NCBI RefSeq assembly: GCF_020889705.1 | Contig: NZ_JACMYP010000014.1 | Span: 1-64,000 of the forward strand | Direction: 5' to 3' | Length of the DNA stretch: 64,000 nt | From: Bradyrhizobium altum | GTDB taxonomy: Bacteria; Pseudomonadota; Alphaproteobacteria; Rhizobiales; Xanthobacteraceae | In this document: positions 1 through 7,900 of the stretch, piece by piece | Layout of the letters: every line of letters begins with the position of its first letter | How positions within the stretch are numbered: the stretch's first letter is position 1 | Notes under the pieces: generated by a model | Seen by the model: only the letters and a program-made list of their open reading frames with translations | The model's database searches: none | What the model was told of the DNA's origin: nothing | Position numbers and translations under genes: made by a program

Positions 1-2
1 GA

Positions 3-458
3 AGAACTCGGCAAAGGGCTGCACCAGCAGAACACAAGCTTTCGGCGATCATTGAGACGGTCACGTTTAGCTACTTCATTGCCGAGCACGAGATATCGCG
101 CGCATCGATGCGGGTAGACGATGAAGCGATTGTTGAAGTCGCCGCACGAATAGCCAAAATCGAGCCGCCACAACCGGATCGAATTGGACAAACACTAGAT
201 TGCATGTTCGTGACGGCGAGATCCTTTGTATCTGAAGGCGAGCGAAGAGCAGGGGGGCCTCTGCTCTTGAGTGTCAATCTTCGTCGCGGCCAAAGCTCGA
301 TGCTCGCTTATCTGCCGGAAGACGCCTTCTGGGCGTTGGAAAGCCGATTCAGTAGTAAGGGAATCTCGCATTTAGAAATCAGCTACCAACCGCCGGTCAG
401 GGGAGCTGCAAAACTGACGAGCATTTACCTGTCCGAAGTTCGAGACGCTCAAACTTGA
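3..458 (+). CDS. Hypothetical protein, 5' end cut by window edge
   Basis: The reading frame is open from the first bases of the window to a TGA at 456-458, giving at least 151 residues. An internal ATG at 108 would give 116 residues, but the upstream part reads like a continuous helical protein, so the start probably lies outside the window. The visible part contains a helical stretch, an Arg/Glu-rich middle and a C-terminal beta-like segment. I recognise no family. There is no signal peptide or membrane segment in what is seen. It is followed by a 299-nt intergenic region, so it is not obviously co-transcribed with the next gene. Confidence 0.5.
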   Translation, partial: RTRQRAAPAEHKLSAIIETVTFSYFIAEHEISRASMRVDDEAIVEVAARIAKIEPPQPDRIGQTLDCMFVTARSFVSEGERRAGGPLLLSVNLRRGQSSMLAYLPEDAFWALESRFSSKGISHLEISYQPPVRGAAKLTSIYLSEVRDAQT

Positions 459-683
459 CAGGTGAAAAAAAAATTCAGGCAGTTGACACTTAGAGCATGA
501 ATGGCCGACCCACATGGAATGTTGGGCGAGCATTCGACGCAAGTTGACCGCTTCCTCGGGCAAACCGTGACATGCCGCCAAGCTCGGGACCCCCTCTGTC
601 CAGTTGGGAGCGAATTTGCGAATGCGCGTCGCTTCGGACGGCGCGTCGCGAAAACAAGTAGCTGCACAACACTCTCGTTTTGG

Positions 684-712
684 TTGACTGACACCTAAAA
701 TTGCAATCTTAT
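684..712 (+). promoter_or_regulatory. Candidate sigma-70 promoter of the lipoprotein gene
   Basis: TTGACT at 684-689 is followed after 17 nt by TCTTAT at 707-712, a good -35 and a fair -10 with ideal spacing, 45 nt upstream of the ATG at 758. The rest of the 299-nt gap (459-757) shows nothing I can name. Confidence 0.4.
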
Positions 713-757
713 ACCATATATTTTTCTGGTGCAGTTTGATTTTAGATCGGGGGCATC

Positions 758-1708
758 ATGGGAAATGAATTTGCGCGTTCGTGTTGCAGATTCGTTGCGA
801 CGGTTGCACTTCTAGCGAGCTCGGGCTGCGCTAGCACTCAGCTCAATTACAATGCTGTCGAAGTCTCCGCTACCATCGATAGTGTCTACACAAGGGAGAC
901 GCTGAACAACCTGAGCAAATTCATTGACAATCGAAATGCCATTCCGTCGCAAGTCATCATGGTCGGCGGCACAATTCAGACCGTAAACACGGTGAACCCC
1001 TCGCTGACATTTCCGCTGACTTCACAATTGGCGAGGACGGTTCAGGCCGCGCCTGCGGGCTTAACCCTAATCTCAGCCAACACGCTTTCGGGTTCGGGTG
1101 CTGGAGTGACTGCAACAAACTCGGCCCAGCAGAATTACACGATAGCGCCTTTAAACGATGCCAACACTCTTCGAAACCAACGAGCACTGTATCAACACGC
1201 AGTATATGGCACAGCCTTGATTGGGCGCTATCATGTGCCGCTAGTCTTCTTTCAGGATAAGTTCTACCCTGACCCCTACCATCTGCAGGAGCCTCATTGT
1301 GTCTTGTGCGCTGTTCAGCAAGGAGAGTTTTCGGGCAAACAGCATCCTACACTTCGTGAAAATCGGGCGCTCCCCGGAAAGTGGTTATACTGGGATAACG
1401 ATCCACGCTTAGACGGGCTGCGGGCCACCGGCGAGCCGCCGGTGGACCTTGGGCACTACGGAAATCATGAACTATTCATGAGCCGCGCCGATTATGAGCG
1501 AGGGGTACTGACCGATTTTGTTGTCTTCACCCTACCAAATACTGAACTTGCGGAAACTCTTACACCCGTCGTGCAGCTAACACCTGGCACGCCAGGAGCG
1601 CCCTCGAAATCTACGGGCACAGCGGGGCCCACAAGCTTCCGCATCGCGCCTGCCGCAAGGCAAGGGCCAGCGTTGATCCAACCTCAAGGGATCCTGCCTG
1701 CTCAATAG
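758..1708 (+). CDS. Putative exported lipoprotein, unknown function
   Basis: This 316-residue protein has a basic N-terminus, a hydrophobic stretch and a Gly-Cys at about residues 23-24, consistent with signal peptidase II processing, although the -3 position is Ser rather than Leu. The mature part is rich in Asn, Thr and Gln, with a Cys-x-x-Cys pair around residue 185. The C-terminal 50 residues are Pro/Thr/Ala-rich and probably disordered. I recognise no domain. It precedes another exported protein by 47 nt in the same direction, so the two may form an operon with a role at the cell surface. Its position inside a genomic island marks it as accessory. Gene reality is well supported by codon pattern and the candidate promoter; function is unknown. 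Confidence 0.7.
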   Translation: MGNEFARSCCRFVATVALLASSGCASTQLNYNAVEVSATIDSVYTRETLNNLSKFIDNRNAIPSQVIMVGGTIQTVNTVNPSLTFPLTSQLARTVQAAPAGLTLISANTLSGSGAGVTATNSAQQNYTIAPLNDANTLRNQRALYQHAVYGTALIGRYHVPLVFFQDKFYPDPYHLQEPHCVLCAVQQGEFSGKQHPTLRENRALPGKWLYWDNDPRLDGLRATGEPPVDLGHYGNHELFMSRADYERGVLTDFVVFTLPNTELAETLTPVVQLTPGTPGAPSKSTGTAGPTSFRIAPAARQGPALIQPQGILPAQ

Positions 1709-1755
1709 CCGTGTAGCCGTAAGCTGTTCGCTATGACTAGGATGGGAGATGAATC

Positions 1756-2208
1756 GTGAAGTACGTTCTCGCATCGATGGCGCTGCTGATTATCGGAGGC
1801 GCGGGTGCTGACGCGTCTCCGGCAGAAAGATATGATCTACTTTTCACGGAAGCTAATTATACATCCGCCGACCAGCACCAATTGAAGTACGCCTCATTTG
1901 TTGGAGATCGAAAGACAGGCGGCATATATTCGTGTTCGGGGACAGTGCTGCTCGATGGAAAAACCGGAAATTTGCAAAACCACAGCGAATCCTGCGCCGT
2001 CGCGACTCAGCCCGGAAGCGAAAAGGGCGATTACACTTTTGGCCGCGTCAGCGCGCTTGATGCGTCCGGAAAGCCCGACTCTCCGAGGATGAATCCCTCT
2101 TGGGGATTTTGGCGGATCGATCAAGCTAAACCATCTCACAGCTTCTGCATGAGGTTTGGCGCCAGCAAAGTCGTCTGGAGTTGCTTTGAAACACCCTTAC
2201 CAAATTAA
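1756..2208 (+). CDS. Small secreted hypothetical protein
   Basis: This 150-residue protein begins with a GTG codon preceded by a GGGAG element. It has a clear cleavable signal peptide (hydrophobic core residues 5-17, Ala-Asp-Ala near residue 20). The mature protein of about 130 residues contains four cysteines, probably two disulfides, and aromatic-rich beta-like segments, which suggests a periplasmic or secreted beta fold. No family is recognised. It follows the lipoprotein gene by 47 nt in the same orientation and converges with the PatA/PatG-like cassette on the other strand. Confidence 0.65.
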   Translation: MKYVLASMALLIIGGAGADASPAERYDLLFTEANYTSADQHQLKYASFVGDRKTGGIYSCSGTVLLDGKTGNLQNHSESCAVATQPGSEKGDYTFGRVSALDASGKPDSPRMNPSWGFWRIDQAKPSHSFCMRFGASKVVWSCFETPLPN

Positions 2209-2316
2209 CCCATCCGGAGATCAGCCGAAAAGTCTTGGCCCCGACTCACGGCGCCCGTGCTGAAGCGAACGATGCCTCTCTGTGAATTTTACTCGGAGGA
2301 CGCATGGAGCGTTAAA

Positions 2317-2343
2317 GTACCCGCCCAACTGCCGAGCGGGTAC
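2317..2343 (-). terminator. Hairpin downstream of the peptide-maturation cassette
   Basis: GTACCCGC (2317-2324) and GCGGGTAC (2336-2343) form a perfect 8-bp stem with an 11-nt loop, 21 nt beyond the stop codon of the Cys-rich peptide. Read on the minus strand it is followed by only TTT, so it is a weak intrinsic terminator or an mRNA-stabilising hairpin. Confidence 0.45.
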
Positions 2344-2364
2344 CTCTAGCCTCCTAAACGTTAC

Positions 2365-2613
2365 TCAGCTGCAAGCACTGACGCATATCGGCGCACAATT
2401 ACTGGTTCCGCTGTCGCAAACGTACCCGCCGTTCTCGCAGACTGCGAGACAAGCGAGGTACCCGGTGCGCCCGGAACACGCTGTCGCACAGCAAGTGTCA
2501 CAATCATAAGGACCTACTGCACGAGCGGCTGCAGTGATTTGCACTCGATGTGCACTATCACCGATTGCCTCTACATAGCTGCGGACGGCGAAAGATTGTC
2601 TCGGCAAATGCAT
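2365..2613 (-). CDS. Cys-rich small peptide, candidate RiPP precursor
   Basis: This 82-residue peptide starts at the ATG ending at 2613, with a textbook AGGAGG five bases before the adjacent GTG-ATG pair; the GTG at 2616 is an alternative start. The first 35 residues have no Cys and contain V-E-A-I-G-D around residues 14-19, reminiscent of the E-A-L-G-D element of cyanobactin leaders. Residues 38-82 hold ten Cys (38, 41, 42, 46, 55, 59, 66, 73, 77, 81) with many Ser, Thr and Gly, like a modifiable core. There is no classical signal peptide. It lies 15 nt after the PatG-like gene, as precursors often sit beside their maturation enzymes. No YcaO, lanthipeptide or radical-SAM enzyme is adjacent, so heterocycles cannot be assumed; a disulfide-rich peptide is the main alternative. 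Confidence 0.7.
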   Translation of the reverse strand: MHLPRQSFAVRSYVEAIGDSAHRVQITAAARAVGPYDCDTCCATACSGRTGYLACLAVCENGGYVCDSGTSNCAPICVSACS

Positions 2614-2628
2614 CACTTCCTCCTGTTT

Positions 2629-3753
2629 CTACAAGGCTCCAACGGCTACTCGCAACGACCTTCGCCGCGTCGTACCGACGCGAACGATATTGGGAACTAC
2701 GTAGTTCACATCTACCACAATCGGCACTTCTGTAACTGCAACTCCTAGCTGATCCCGGGGATCGAAGAATCGCAACACCACGTCCCATCGATCTGTGCTT
2801 GTCGGTCGAATGTCGCTTGGCCGAACGTCGATTGCGTCAAGCACCATGCCTCTGGACATCCACTCTGCAAACACTTTCAGAGGCTCAACAAGATTCGTCG
2901 CTACGAAATTTCGAGCCCGTTCAGCGGGCGAAAGTCCAAGATTTCGATACTGATCAGAGAGAACCGCAGCAAAATTATTAATGGCGTCACGCGGTGGCAG
3001 CCCAACTCGATGCTCCTCGTCGAGTTGTTCATTGGTCGCCTCGATATATCTAGCCGCAGCTTCGACCAAATACTTGATAGACCAATTGTACATACCCGCG
3101 AGTGATGGCGTGATTACAGGTACGGTCTTTCCGGCACGATAAAGCACAGTTGTCCCGGTGAGTATGCCGGGAATTGCCACTACCTCAGCTTTGATTAGAT
3201 GCTCGGAATGTTCAGATTCCGGCGAGCCTCGTTCTTGCTCCTGCAAGAATGAAATCAGCAGTTCGTAGGTTTCACGCGCGTACGCGCCGTTCGGCCGGAT
3301 TGCATAGACCGGTTCTTCGTCGATTTCTAAAGTCCAGATGATGTTTTCCGCTCTTGCAATATTCTGCAAGTAGCCAGGATCCTGTGTAGCCCGCCTCCTC
3401 TGATCGAGCAGATAGCCGCTCAGAGCACTCCTATCATCAGGATTTGCTAATTTTGGTGGTTGATCGGCAAGATCCTGTATGAAGGCTCGGTTTGTCGGAT
3501 TGAGAAAGTCTGCTCCGAGCCTCCCGATGGCATAAACGTGCTGCGGAACCAAGGATACAGGCTGATCTCTTTTGCCACATGAACACGAACCTTGACCGCC
3601 ACAAGTGCATTCCTTAGTTCCATTGCAGTCACAGCCTTGGGGGGCGGTAAGCCTCAAGTCCGCGGCAGATGGGTGGACCGCGATTGTTGAGGTGTCATCT
3701 GCAACTCGATGATTGTGGGCTGTGGACGGCGCATCAGGCAAATCGCTACCCAT
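2629..3753 (-). CDS. PatG C-terminal-domain protein (cyanobactin-type maturation factor)
   Basis: I chose the ATG ending at 3753 because GGGAGG lies 6 nt upstream and incorporates the stop codon of the preceding gene. This gives 374 residues; the longest frame starts at 3819. Residues 41-59 carry three CxC pairs spaced by five residues (C41, C43, C49, C51, C57, C59), a likely metal site or cysteine linker. From about residue 72 the protein resembles the C-terminal region that follows the protease domain in cyanobactin PatG proteins: V-Y-A-I-G-R-L, then W-x-L-x-I and a late V-R-P-S motif. That domain is ancillary and of unclear role in the known pathways. Here it is a separate protein without its own protease, with the protease encoded just upstream and a Cys-rich peptide just downstream. 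Confidence 0.75.
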   Translation of the reverse strand: MGSDLPDAPSTAHNHRVADDTSTIAVHPSAADLRLTAPQGCDCNGTKECTCGGQGSCSCGKRDQPVSLVPQHVYAIGRLGADFLNPTNRAFIQDLADQPPKLANPDDRSALSGYLLDQRRRATQDPGYLQNIARAENIIWTLEIDEEPVYAIRPNGAYARETYELLISFLQEQERGSPESEHSEHLIKAEVVAIPGILTGTTVLYRAGKTVPVITPSLAGMYNWSIKYLVEAAARYIEATNEQLDEEHRVGLPPRDAINNFAAVLSDQYRNLGLSPAERARNFVATNLVEPLKVFAEWMSRGMVLDAIDVRPSDIRPTSTDRWDVVLRFFDPRDQLGVAVTEVPIVVDVNYVVPNIVRVGTTRRRSLRVAVGAL

Positions 3754-3755
3754 TT

Positions 3756-4646
3756 CTACCTCCCCTCTGTAAGTCTCTGAAGTGCTCTCGGAATGTTCAA
3801 CCGACCGACGAAAGAGCAAAATGGGGCGCCGAACGTATCACTCGGACAGCCTGTGGCGGTCTCTAGCAACAAATCCCCAATGTGCGCGGCCAACACCTCT
3901 TTGTTGGACGTCCGAGCGACTGAAAGTAGGTTTGCTAATACGCCGGAAACGATTGCCGCTGCGTAGCTTGTTCCTGTTCGCACACCGGACGCTCCAAGGG
4001 GCGCCGCGCAAACTAGGCCTTCTCCAGGAGCCAATAAAGCTGACTCGGAATAATCAGCTGTGTAGTTGGTAAATGTCGAAAGGCCGTCGCTTTTATCCAA
4101 AGAGCCGACCGCGAGAACACCAGGCAGACATGCCGGAATAGCTTGAACTTCTGATCCGTCGTTACCAACAGGAGCGACGACCACCGCGCCTCGCCTTTGA
4201 CACCTCCTGAGCGCTGAAATGAGCAAGGGAGAACCAATGCAAACCCGCGTCTTAAACCCTGCACTTATGTTTATTACGTCCGCTCCATATTGAAGCATCC
4301 TGTTTATGGCATACGCGAGCAGCGTTTCGCTGCATTGGGGCGGACCTTCGGTTCGGTCGAACGAAAAAATATCCGCGGTCAATCCAGTGCAGCCATGACA
4401 TATGCCCCCGATGTCGCTAGCAGGCTTCGAAAAAATAAGACTCGCCACTGCGGTTCCATGCGATGCAGTTGCGTACGATCTCTGAAGCCGTGAGCCTCCG
4501 AAATCGAGCTGTCTCAGTCTTGCGCCACGGAAACACGGATGTTGGTGGTCCACAGGGCCATCGAGTACAGCCACCCGAACCGAAGAAATGCCTTGGCCAT
4601 AAGACCAAAGCTGCTGCATTCCGTTGATGTCCTGAACTCGAAGCAC
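3756..4646 (-). CDS. PatA/PatG-family subtilisin-like serine protease
   Basis: This 296-residue S8-family protease has the catalytic triad Asp29 (V-L-D-G-P-V-D), His63 (S-H-G-T) and Ser227 (G-T-S-Y-A), and the oxyanion Asn in P-V-G-N-D. The opening, with Q-L-W followed by V-A-V-L-D-G-P-V-D and H-P-C-F, is characteristic of cyanobactin maturation proteases (PatA and the PatG protease domain), which cleave precursor peptides on either side of the core; PatG also macrocyclises. There is no signal peptide, so it should act in the cytoplasm. The start is a GTG with GAGG upstream; a TAA lies eight codons earlier, so little extension is possible. It is first in a three-gene operon, with 2 nt to the PatG-domain gene. 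Whether it cleaves or macrocyclises cannot be told from sequence. Confidence 0.8.
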   Translation of the reverse strand: MLRVQDINGMQQLWSYGQGISSVRVAVLDGPVDHQHPCFRGARLRQLDFGGSRLQRSYATASHGTAVASLIFSKPASDIGGICHGCTGLTADIFSFDRTEGPPQCSETLLAYAINRMLQYGADVINISAGFKTRVCIGSPLLISALRRCQRRGAVVVAPVGNDGSEVQAIPACLPGVLAVGSLDKSDGLSTFTNYTADYSESALLAPGEGLVCAAPLGASGVRTGTSYAAAIVSGVLANLLSVARTSNKEVLAAHIGDLLLETATGCPSDTFGAPFCSFVGRLNIPRALQRLTEGR

Positions 4647-5195
4647 AGCAAACTGCCTCGTGTTGAGTTAAAAATACTTCAAGTATAAGTTGCGGATGAC
4701 GCCCTAGCTTCGTGGATATTGTGTTCCCTGTCAAGGCGAGTGTGAGAGAAAAATCACCTCCTGCGAGCATTCAACGTGCACCTCCGCGGCCTCGCACCCG
4801 CACCAACCTCAATAAATCCCGAGATTTCCTGGATCGTACGGTAACGGCGAACGGGTCCAGCCGGCATTTGGCGTCCCAGGTGCGTGGATCGCCGCGGCCC
4901 TGACATCGGCTGTCAGTCCGCAACCTCGAACTTTGGTTTTCCTGGGTGCGGACGACCCTGCTCTCGGTCTCAACTCGCTTTTGGGCCTCAGCAGCAATAG
5001 CTGCAGCTGCCGGGCGAGGCCGCAAGACTAGGTTGCAGCTTATGACGCGCAGGGTGTTTGGTTAGTCTCTCATCCGATTGTATGGCAAACGCATTGCGTC
5101 CGCTCGCTTTCGAGCCTTGCCAACAAGATCAGGCAGGGTTCGCATGTCAGTCTGTGAACCGGCCGTCGCAGTGAGGAGCAGTTGGTTCGCTCATC
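4647..5195. other. Intergenic region, no gene seen
   Basis: These 549 nt lie between the protease gene and the recombinase gene. I see no convincing ORF on either strand. A minus-strand AGGAGGTGA near 4756-4764 is not followed by a start codon at a workable distance. The promoter of the protease operon should be in the AT-rich stretch at about 4665-4700, but no clear -35/-10 pair stands out. Confidence 0.4.
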
Positions 5196-5822
5196 TTAAC
5201 GCCGCCAAAAATCTCTGAAGCGAGCGGGAGACAGTTCTGTATAGCGAACGGTATGCTGAATGTTTTTGTGTCCAAGGTAAGCTTGTAGCGAGCGTGTGTC
5301 GTTGCCCTTGTTGGCGAGCGCGTAGCCGCAAGCATGCCGCAACATATGTGGATGGGCCTTAAAGCCTAACTTGGCTTCGGTCCCAGCCCGCTCCACCATC
5401 CGAGCGAAGCCAGCCGTAGTAAACGGCGTGCCGCGCTCGGACGTGAATACGAACTGCGACTCCGGCTCTTGTTCGCGCTGAAGCTTGCGAAGCGCGCGAA
5501 GTTCGTCACCGAGAATCGGATGTGTGCTCGGAGTCCCTTGCTTAACTCGCCTCACGTGCAGCGAAGCAGAGGTGAACCCGATCTGATCCCAGCGTAGATC
5601 GGTCAGTTCGGACGCGCGAAAGCCATGCCGGTAGGCCATGAGAATCATTGTCGCATCACGATGGCCTTGGCGATTGGCCTTGGCGGCCTGCATCAGGCTC
5701 TGCACTTCGTCGTCTGTCAAATACTCGCGCGTTCGCAGTTCGGCGTTCTTTCGCCGAAGAGGCATGCTGACTGTTCGTTTTTCGATGGCCGATGACGTGA
5801 TTTCAGAGGCTAATTTTGCCAT
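5196..5822 (-). CDS. Small tyrosine recombinase/integrase
   Basis: This 208-residue protein is essentially the catalytic domain of a tyrosine recombinase, like the compact FimB/FimE-type enzymes. Visible motifs are Arg in R-H-G-F-R-A-S-E-L, a beta-hairpin Lys in R-V-K-Q-G, H-M-L-R-H, L-G-H-K-N and the nucleophile Tyr in V-R-Y-T-E-L near the C-terminus, so the full R-K-H-R-H-Y set is present. The N-terminal core-binding domain of long integrases is missing. It may act as an invertase or resolvase, or be the remnant of another element within the island. No inverted repeats around it were recognised. The ATG ending at 5822 lacks a good ribosome-binding site; an ATG ending at 5765 is an alternative. 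Confidence 0.8.
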   Translation of the reverse strand: MAKLASEITSSAIEKRTVSMPLRRKNAELRTREYLTDDEVQSLMQAAKANRQGHRDATMILMAYRHGFRASELTDLRWDQIGFTSASLHVRRVKQGTPSTHPILGDELRALRKLQREQEPESQFVFTSERGTPFTTAGFARMVERAGTEAKLGFKAHPHMLRHACGYALANKGNDTRSLQAYLGHKNIQHTVRYTELSPARFRDFWRR

Positions 5823-6253
5823 GTTTTATGCTCGCTTGTGAGTGAACTGTTCGAAGAACGGCTGTTTTACGAACCCCCTTGCAGCTGCCGATCAGTCATG
5901 CATATTGGCGGCAAGAGGCTGAATTCATTGAAGGATCGCGACCGTCCAACTAAGGCTGGATCTCCGAGGGGCGGGACATCTAGTGTTCCCGCTATGCTTG
6001 CAAGATGCTAATTGTTCTCGGAGAGCGCGCTAATGCGATTCAACAGCGGCCACTCCTTTTTTGAGGGGGATATTTCGAATGCAATGGTCGTACCGCAAAT
6101 GAATTGAACTCACCGTGTCGGTATCAAGTTCAGTCAACCACCCGATTTCACGGCGCGCCCTCGCGAGTTCGGAGCGTGAGATTAGGGCCTTATCCAACTG
6201 CATGAAGAGCACGGTGCTCGCCACCAAGCCTAAAGAGTAGCTAGGGGACGGAA
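5823..6253. other. Intergenic region with a doubtful minus-strand ORF
   Basis: This 431-nt gap contains a 57-65-codon minus-strand frame ending at 6030. It reads like a helical protein but lacks a ribosome-binding site and resembles nothing I know, so I do not call it. The region should also hold the divergent promoters for the recombinase and the HNH gene; AGGGGACGGAA just before 6254 is the HNH gene's ribosome-binding site. Confidence 0.35.
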
Positions 6254-7861
6254 ATGGGTTCGCTTTATCTCAGCAGACTTTCTAAGGAAGATCGCGCTAA
6301 GCTCGAAAAGCAACTTTGGGCGCAGCAACAAGGCAAATGCTTCATCACAGGCAAACCAATTGAACTGGGCTTGGACGAGGTCGACATCGATCACGTCATT
6401 CCGACGCGCGATAACGGAAAAGACGATCCTGGAAATTTCGCTCTGACGCTAAGCCACTACAATCGATCAAAGCAAGCGGCCGATTTGCGCATCGCGCGTG
6501 TTCTCTTTCGATTTGAAGAAATTCGGGAAAAGGCCGTCAGTGATGACCGTGGCGCCAATTTGCATGATGTATTGAAGGCGTACGGCGGTGCTGAGGCCGA
6601 TTTGCGTTTCAAGCTAGATGGAGACGTCGTCACCTACATTGCGCAAGATCAAAAGCAGGAAATCAAAGTCACTGTCCCGCTCCAATTCGATAAGCTTTCA
6701 GGACTCGCATATTTCTTCGCGGTATTGCCCGTCGAAGTCGTTCATCACGATGAGCGCATCAATCCTCGACCTATCGGCTCGAACCTTCGTGGCTTGATCG
6801 AAGAGTTTCACAAGGGACGTCCTCAACTCCATGTCGCGTTGGGCTGGATCGGAACGCAAACTTTGCCGAACAGCAAAGTGTACGTATTTGATGGTCAGCA
6901 CAAGGCGGCAGCGCAGATATTGCTCGGTGTACGCAATCTTCCCGTGCGCATCTTTGTGGATCCGGACTTCGATCTCTTGCTGACAGCAAATACTAACGCG
7001 GGTACCACGCTGCGGCAGGTCGCTTTCGATAAGTCAGTGCAGCGGCGGCTGGGGTCCTCAATATTGCTAGACCGCATAAAACGGTTCAGAGCAGATAAAG
7101 AACTGGCGGACGACTACGAAGAGTTCTCAGAAAAAGCTTTGGTCGAGCATTTCAAAGGCGAGCAGCGGGCGATTAAGCGTTATGTGCTCGATAGCGTTCG
7201 CGACGCTATTACCCACTCGCCGGACAATAAACTTCGTGATTTCGTCGAGTACGCTGGAAAGGGGCACGATAAGCCGATTTCGTATAGTACCATCGAAAAG
7301 ACATTCTACAGCAAGTTCATTTTCCCAGATATGCTTGAGACGTTGTGGAATTACAAAGCTGAAATTGGCGAGAATGCTCGGGAGCTGGAAAAGTCACAAA
7401 TTATCCGACTGATGAGCACAATTGCTGAGAAGCTGTACATCGGCAAATTCGACGATGAGATAGGAACGCGCCGATTGGAAAACAAGATTCAAAGCGGCGA
7501 GGATATTCCGGAAACGCATCTTCGAGCGTTCCGCATGGCCAAGGAGGAAATTCTCTATTGCTGGATTGGCTATATTGGACAAATCATCGAACATCACTTC
7601 ATACAGATGGGTAAGCCAATCGATAAGGAGCGTCTGTTCCAATACCCGTTTCCTGAGCAGCTTTGGACGAATATTGGAAACTTCATAGAGAATCTCGGTC
7701 GCCTGGCAATTTGGAAGAATCGCGAGGCTTCACAAACAGTTTTTGGTGGAAAGCAAACTTACAGCTTTTGGCAGCACATCTTCGAAAGCGGCGCTAGTCC
7801 CAGCGGCCTGAAGGTTATGCCTGCGGGGCTTAACATAATGGAGATGATCAAGGCGGTCTGA
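6254..7861 (+). CDS. HNH endonuclease fused to a DGQHR domain
   Basis: This 535-residue protein has two parts. Residues about 20-80 form an HNH nuclease: a Cys-containing turn, D-I-D-H-V-I-P and a closing N-F-A...H-Y-N-R-S-K. From about residue 140 it resembles the DGQHR/DndB-like fold, with D-G-Q-H-K at 213-217 preceded by an R-P-I-G-S-N-L-R segment and followed by a T-N-A-G-T-T-L element. DGQHR proteins are known from DNA phosphorothioation islands (DndB) and other defence loci, where they are related to the ParB/sulfiredoxin fold. A good ribosome-binding site (AGGGGACGGAA) fixes the start. The gene converges on the type I restriction operon 39 nt away. I infer a role in DNA restriction, perhaps with a nucleotide-dependent domain; a direct link to the type I system is not shown. 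Confidence 0.7.
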   Translation: MGSLYLSRLSKEDRAKLEKQLWAQQQGKCFITGKPIELGLDEVDIDHVIPTRDNGKDDPGNFALTLSHYNRSKQAADLRIARVLFRFEEIREKAVSDDRGANLHDVLKAYGGAEADLRFKLDGDVVTYIAQDQKQEIKVTVPLQFDKLSGLAYFFAVLPVEVVHHDERINPRPIGSNLRGLIEEFHKGRPQLHVALGWIGTQTLPNSKVYVFDGQHKAAAQILLGVRNLPVRIFVDPDFDLLLTANTNAGTTLRQVAFDKSVQRRLGSSILLDRIKRFRADKELADDYEEFSEKALVEHFKGEQRAIKRYVLDSVRDAITHSPDNKLRDFVEYAGKGHDKPISYSTIEKTFYSKFIFPDMLETLWNYKAEIGENARELEKSQIIRLMSTIAEKLYIGKFDDEIGTRRLENKIQSGEDIPETHLRAFRMAKEEILYCWIGYIGQIIEHHFIQMGKPIDKERLFQYPFPEQLWTNIGNFIENLGRLAIWKNREASQTVFGGKQTYSFWQHIFESGASPSGLKVMPAGLNIMEMIKAV

Positions 7862-7900
7862 CACGCGACGCGTTTAGCGGATCTTTGATGTTACAATCTT

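Noticed and set aside
2282..2509. 75-codon plus-strand frame
   Set aside because: Overlaps the well-supported Cys-rich peptide gene and the hairpin on the other strand; no ribosome-binding site.
6030..6227. 65-codon minus-strand frame before the HNH-DGQHR gene
   Set aside because: Protein-like helices but TTG start, no ribosome-binding site and no recognised family.
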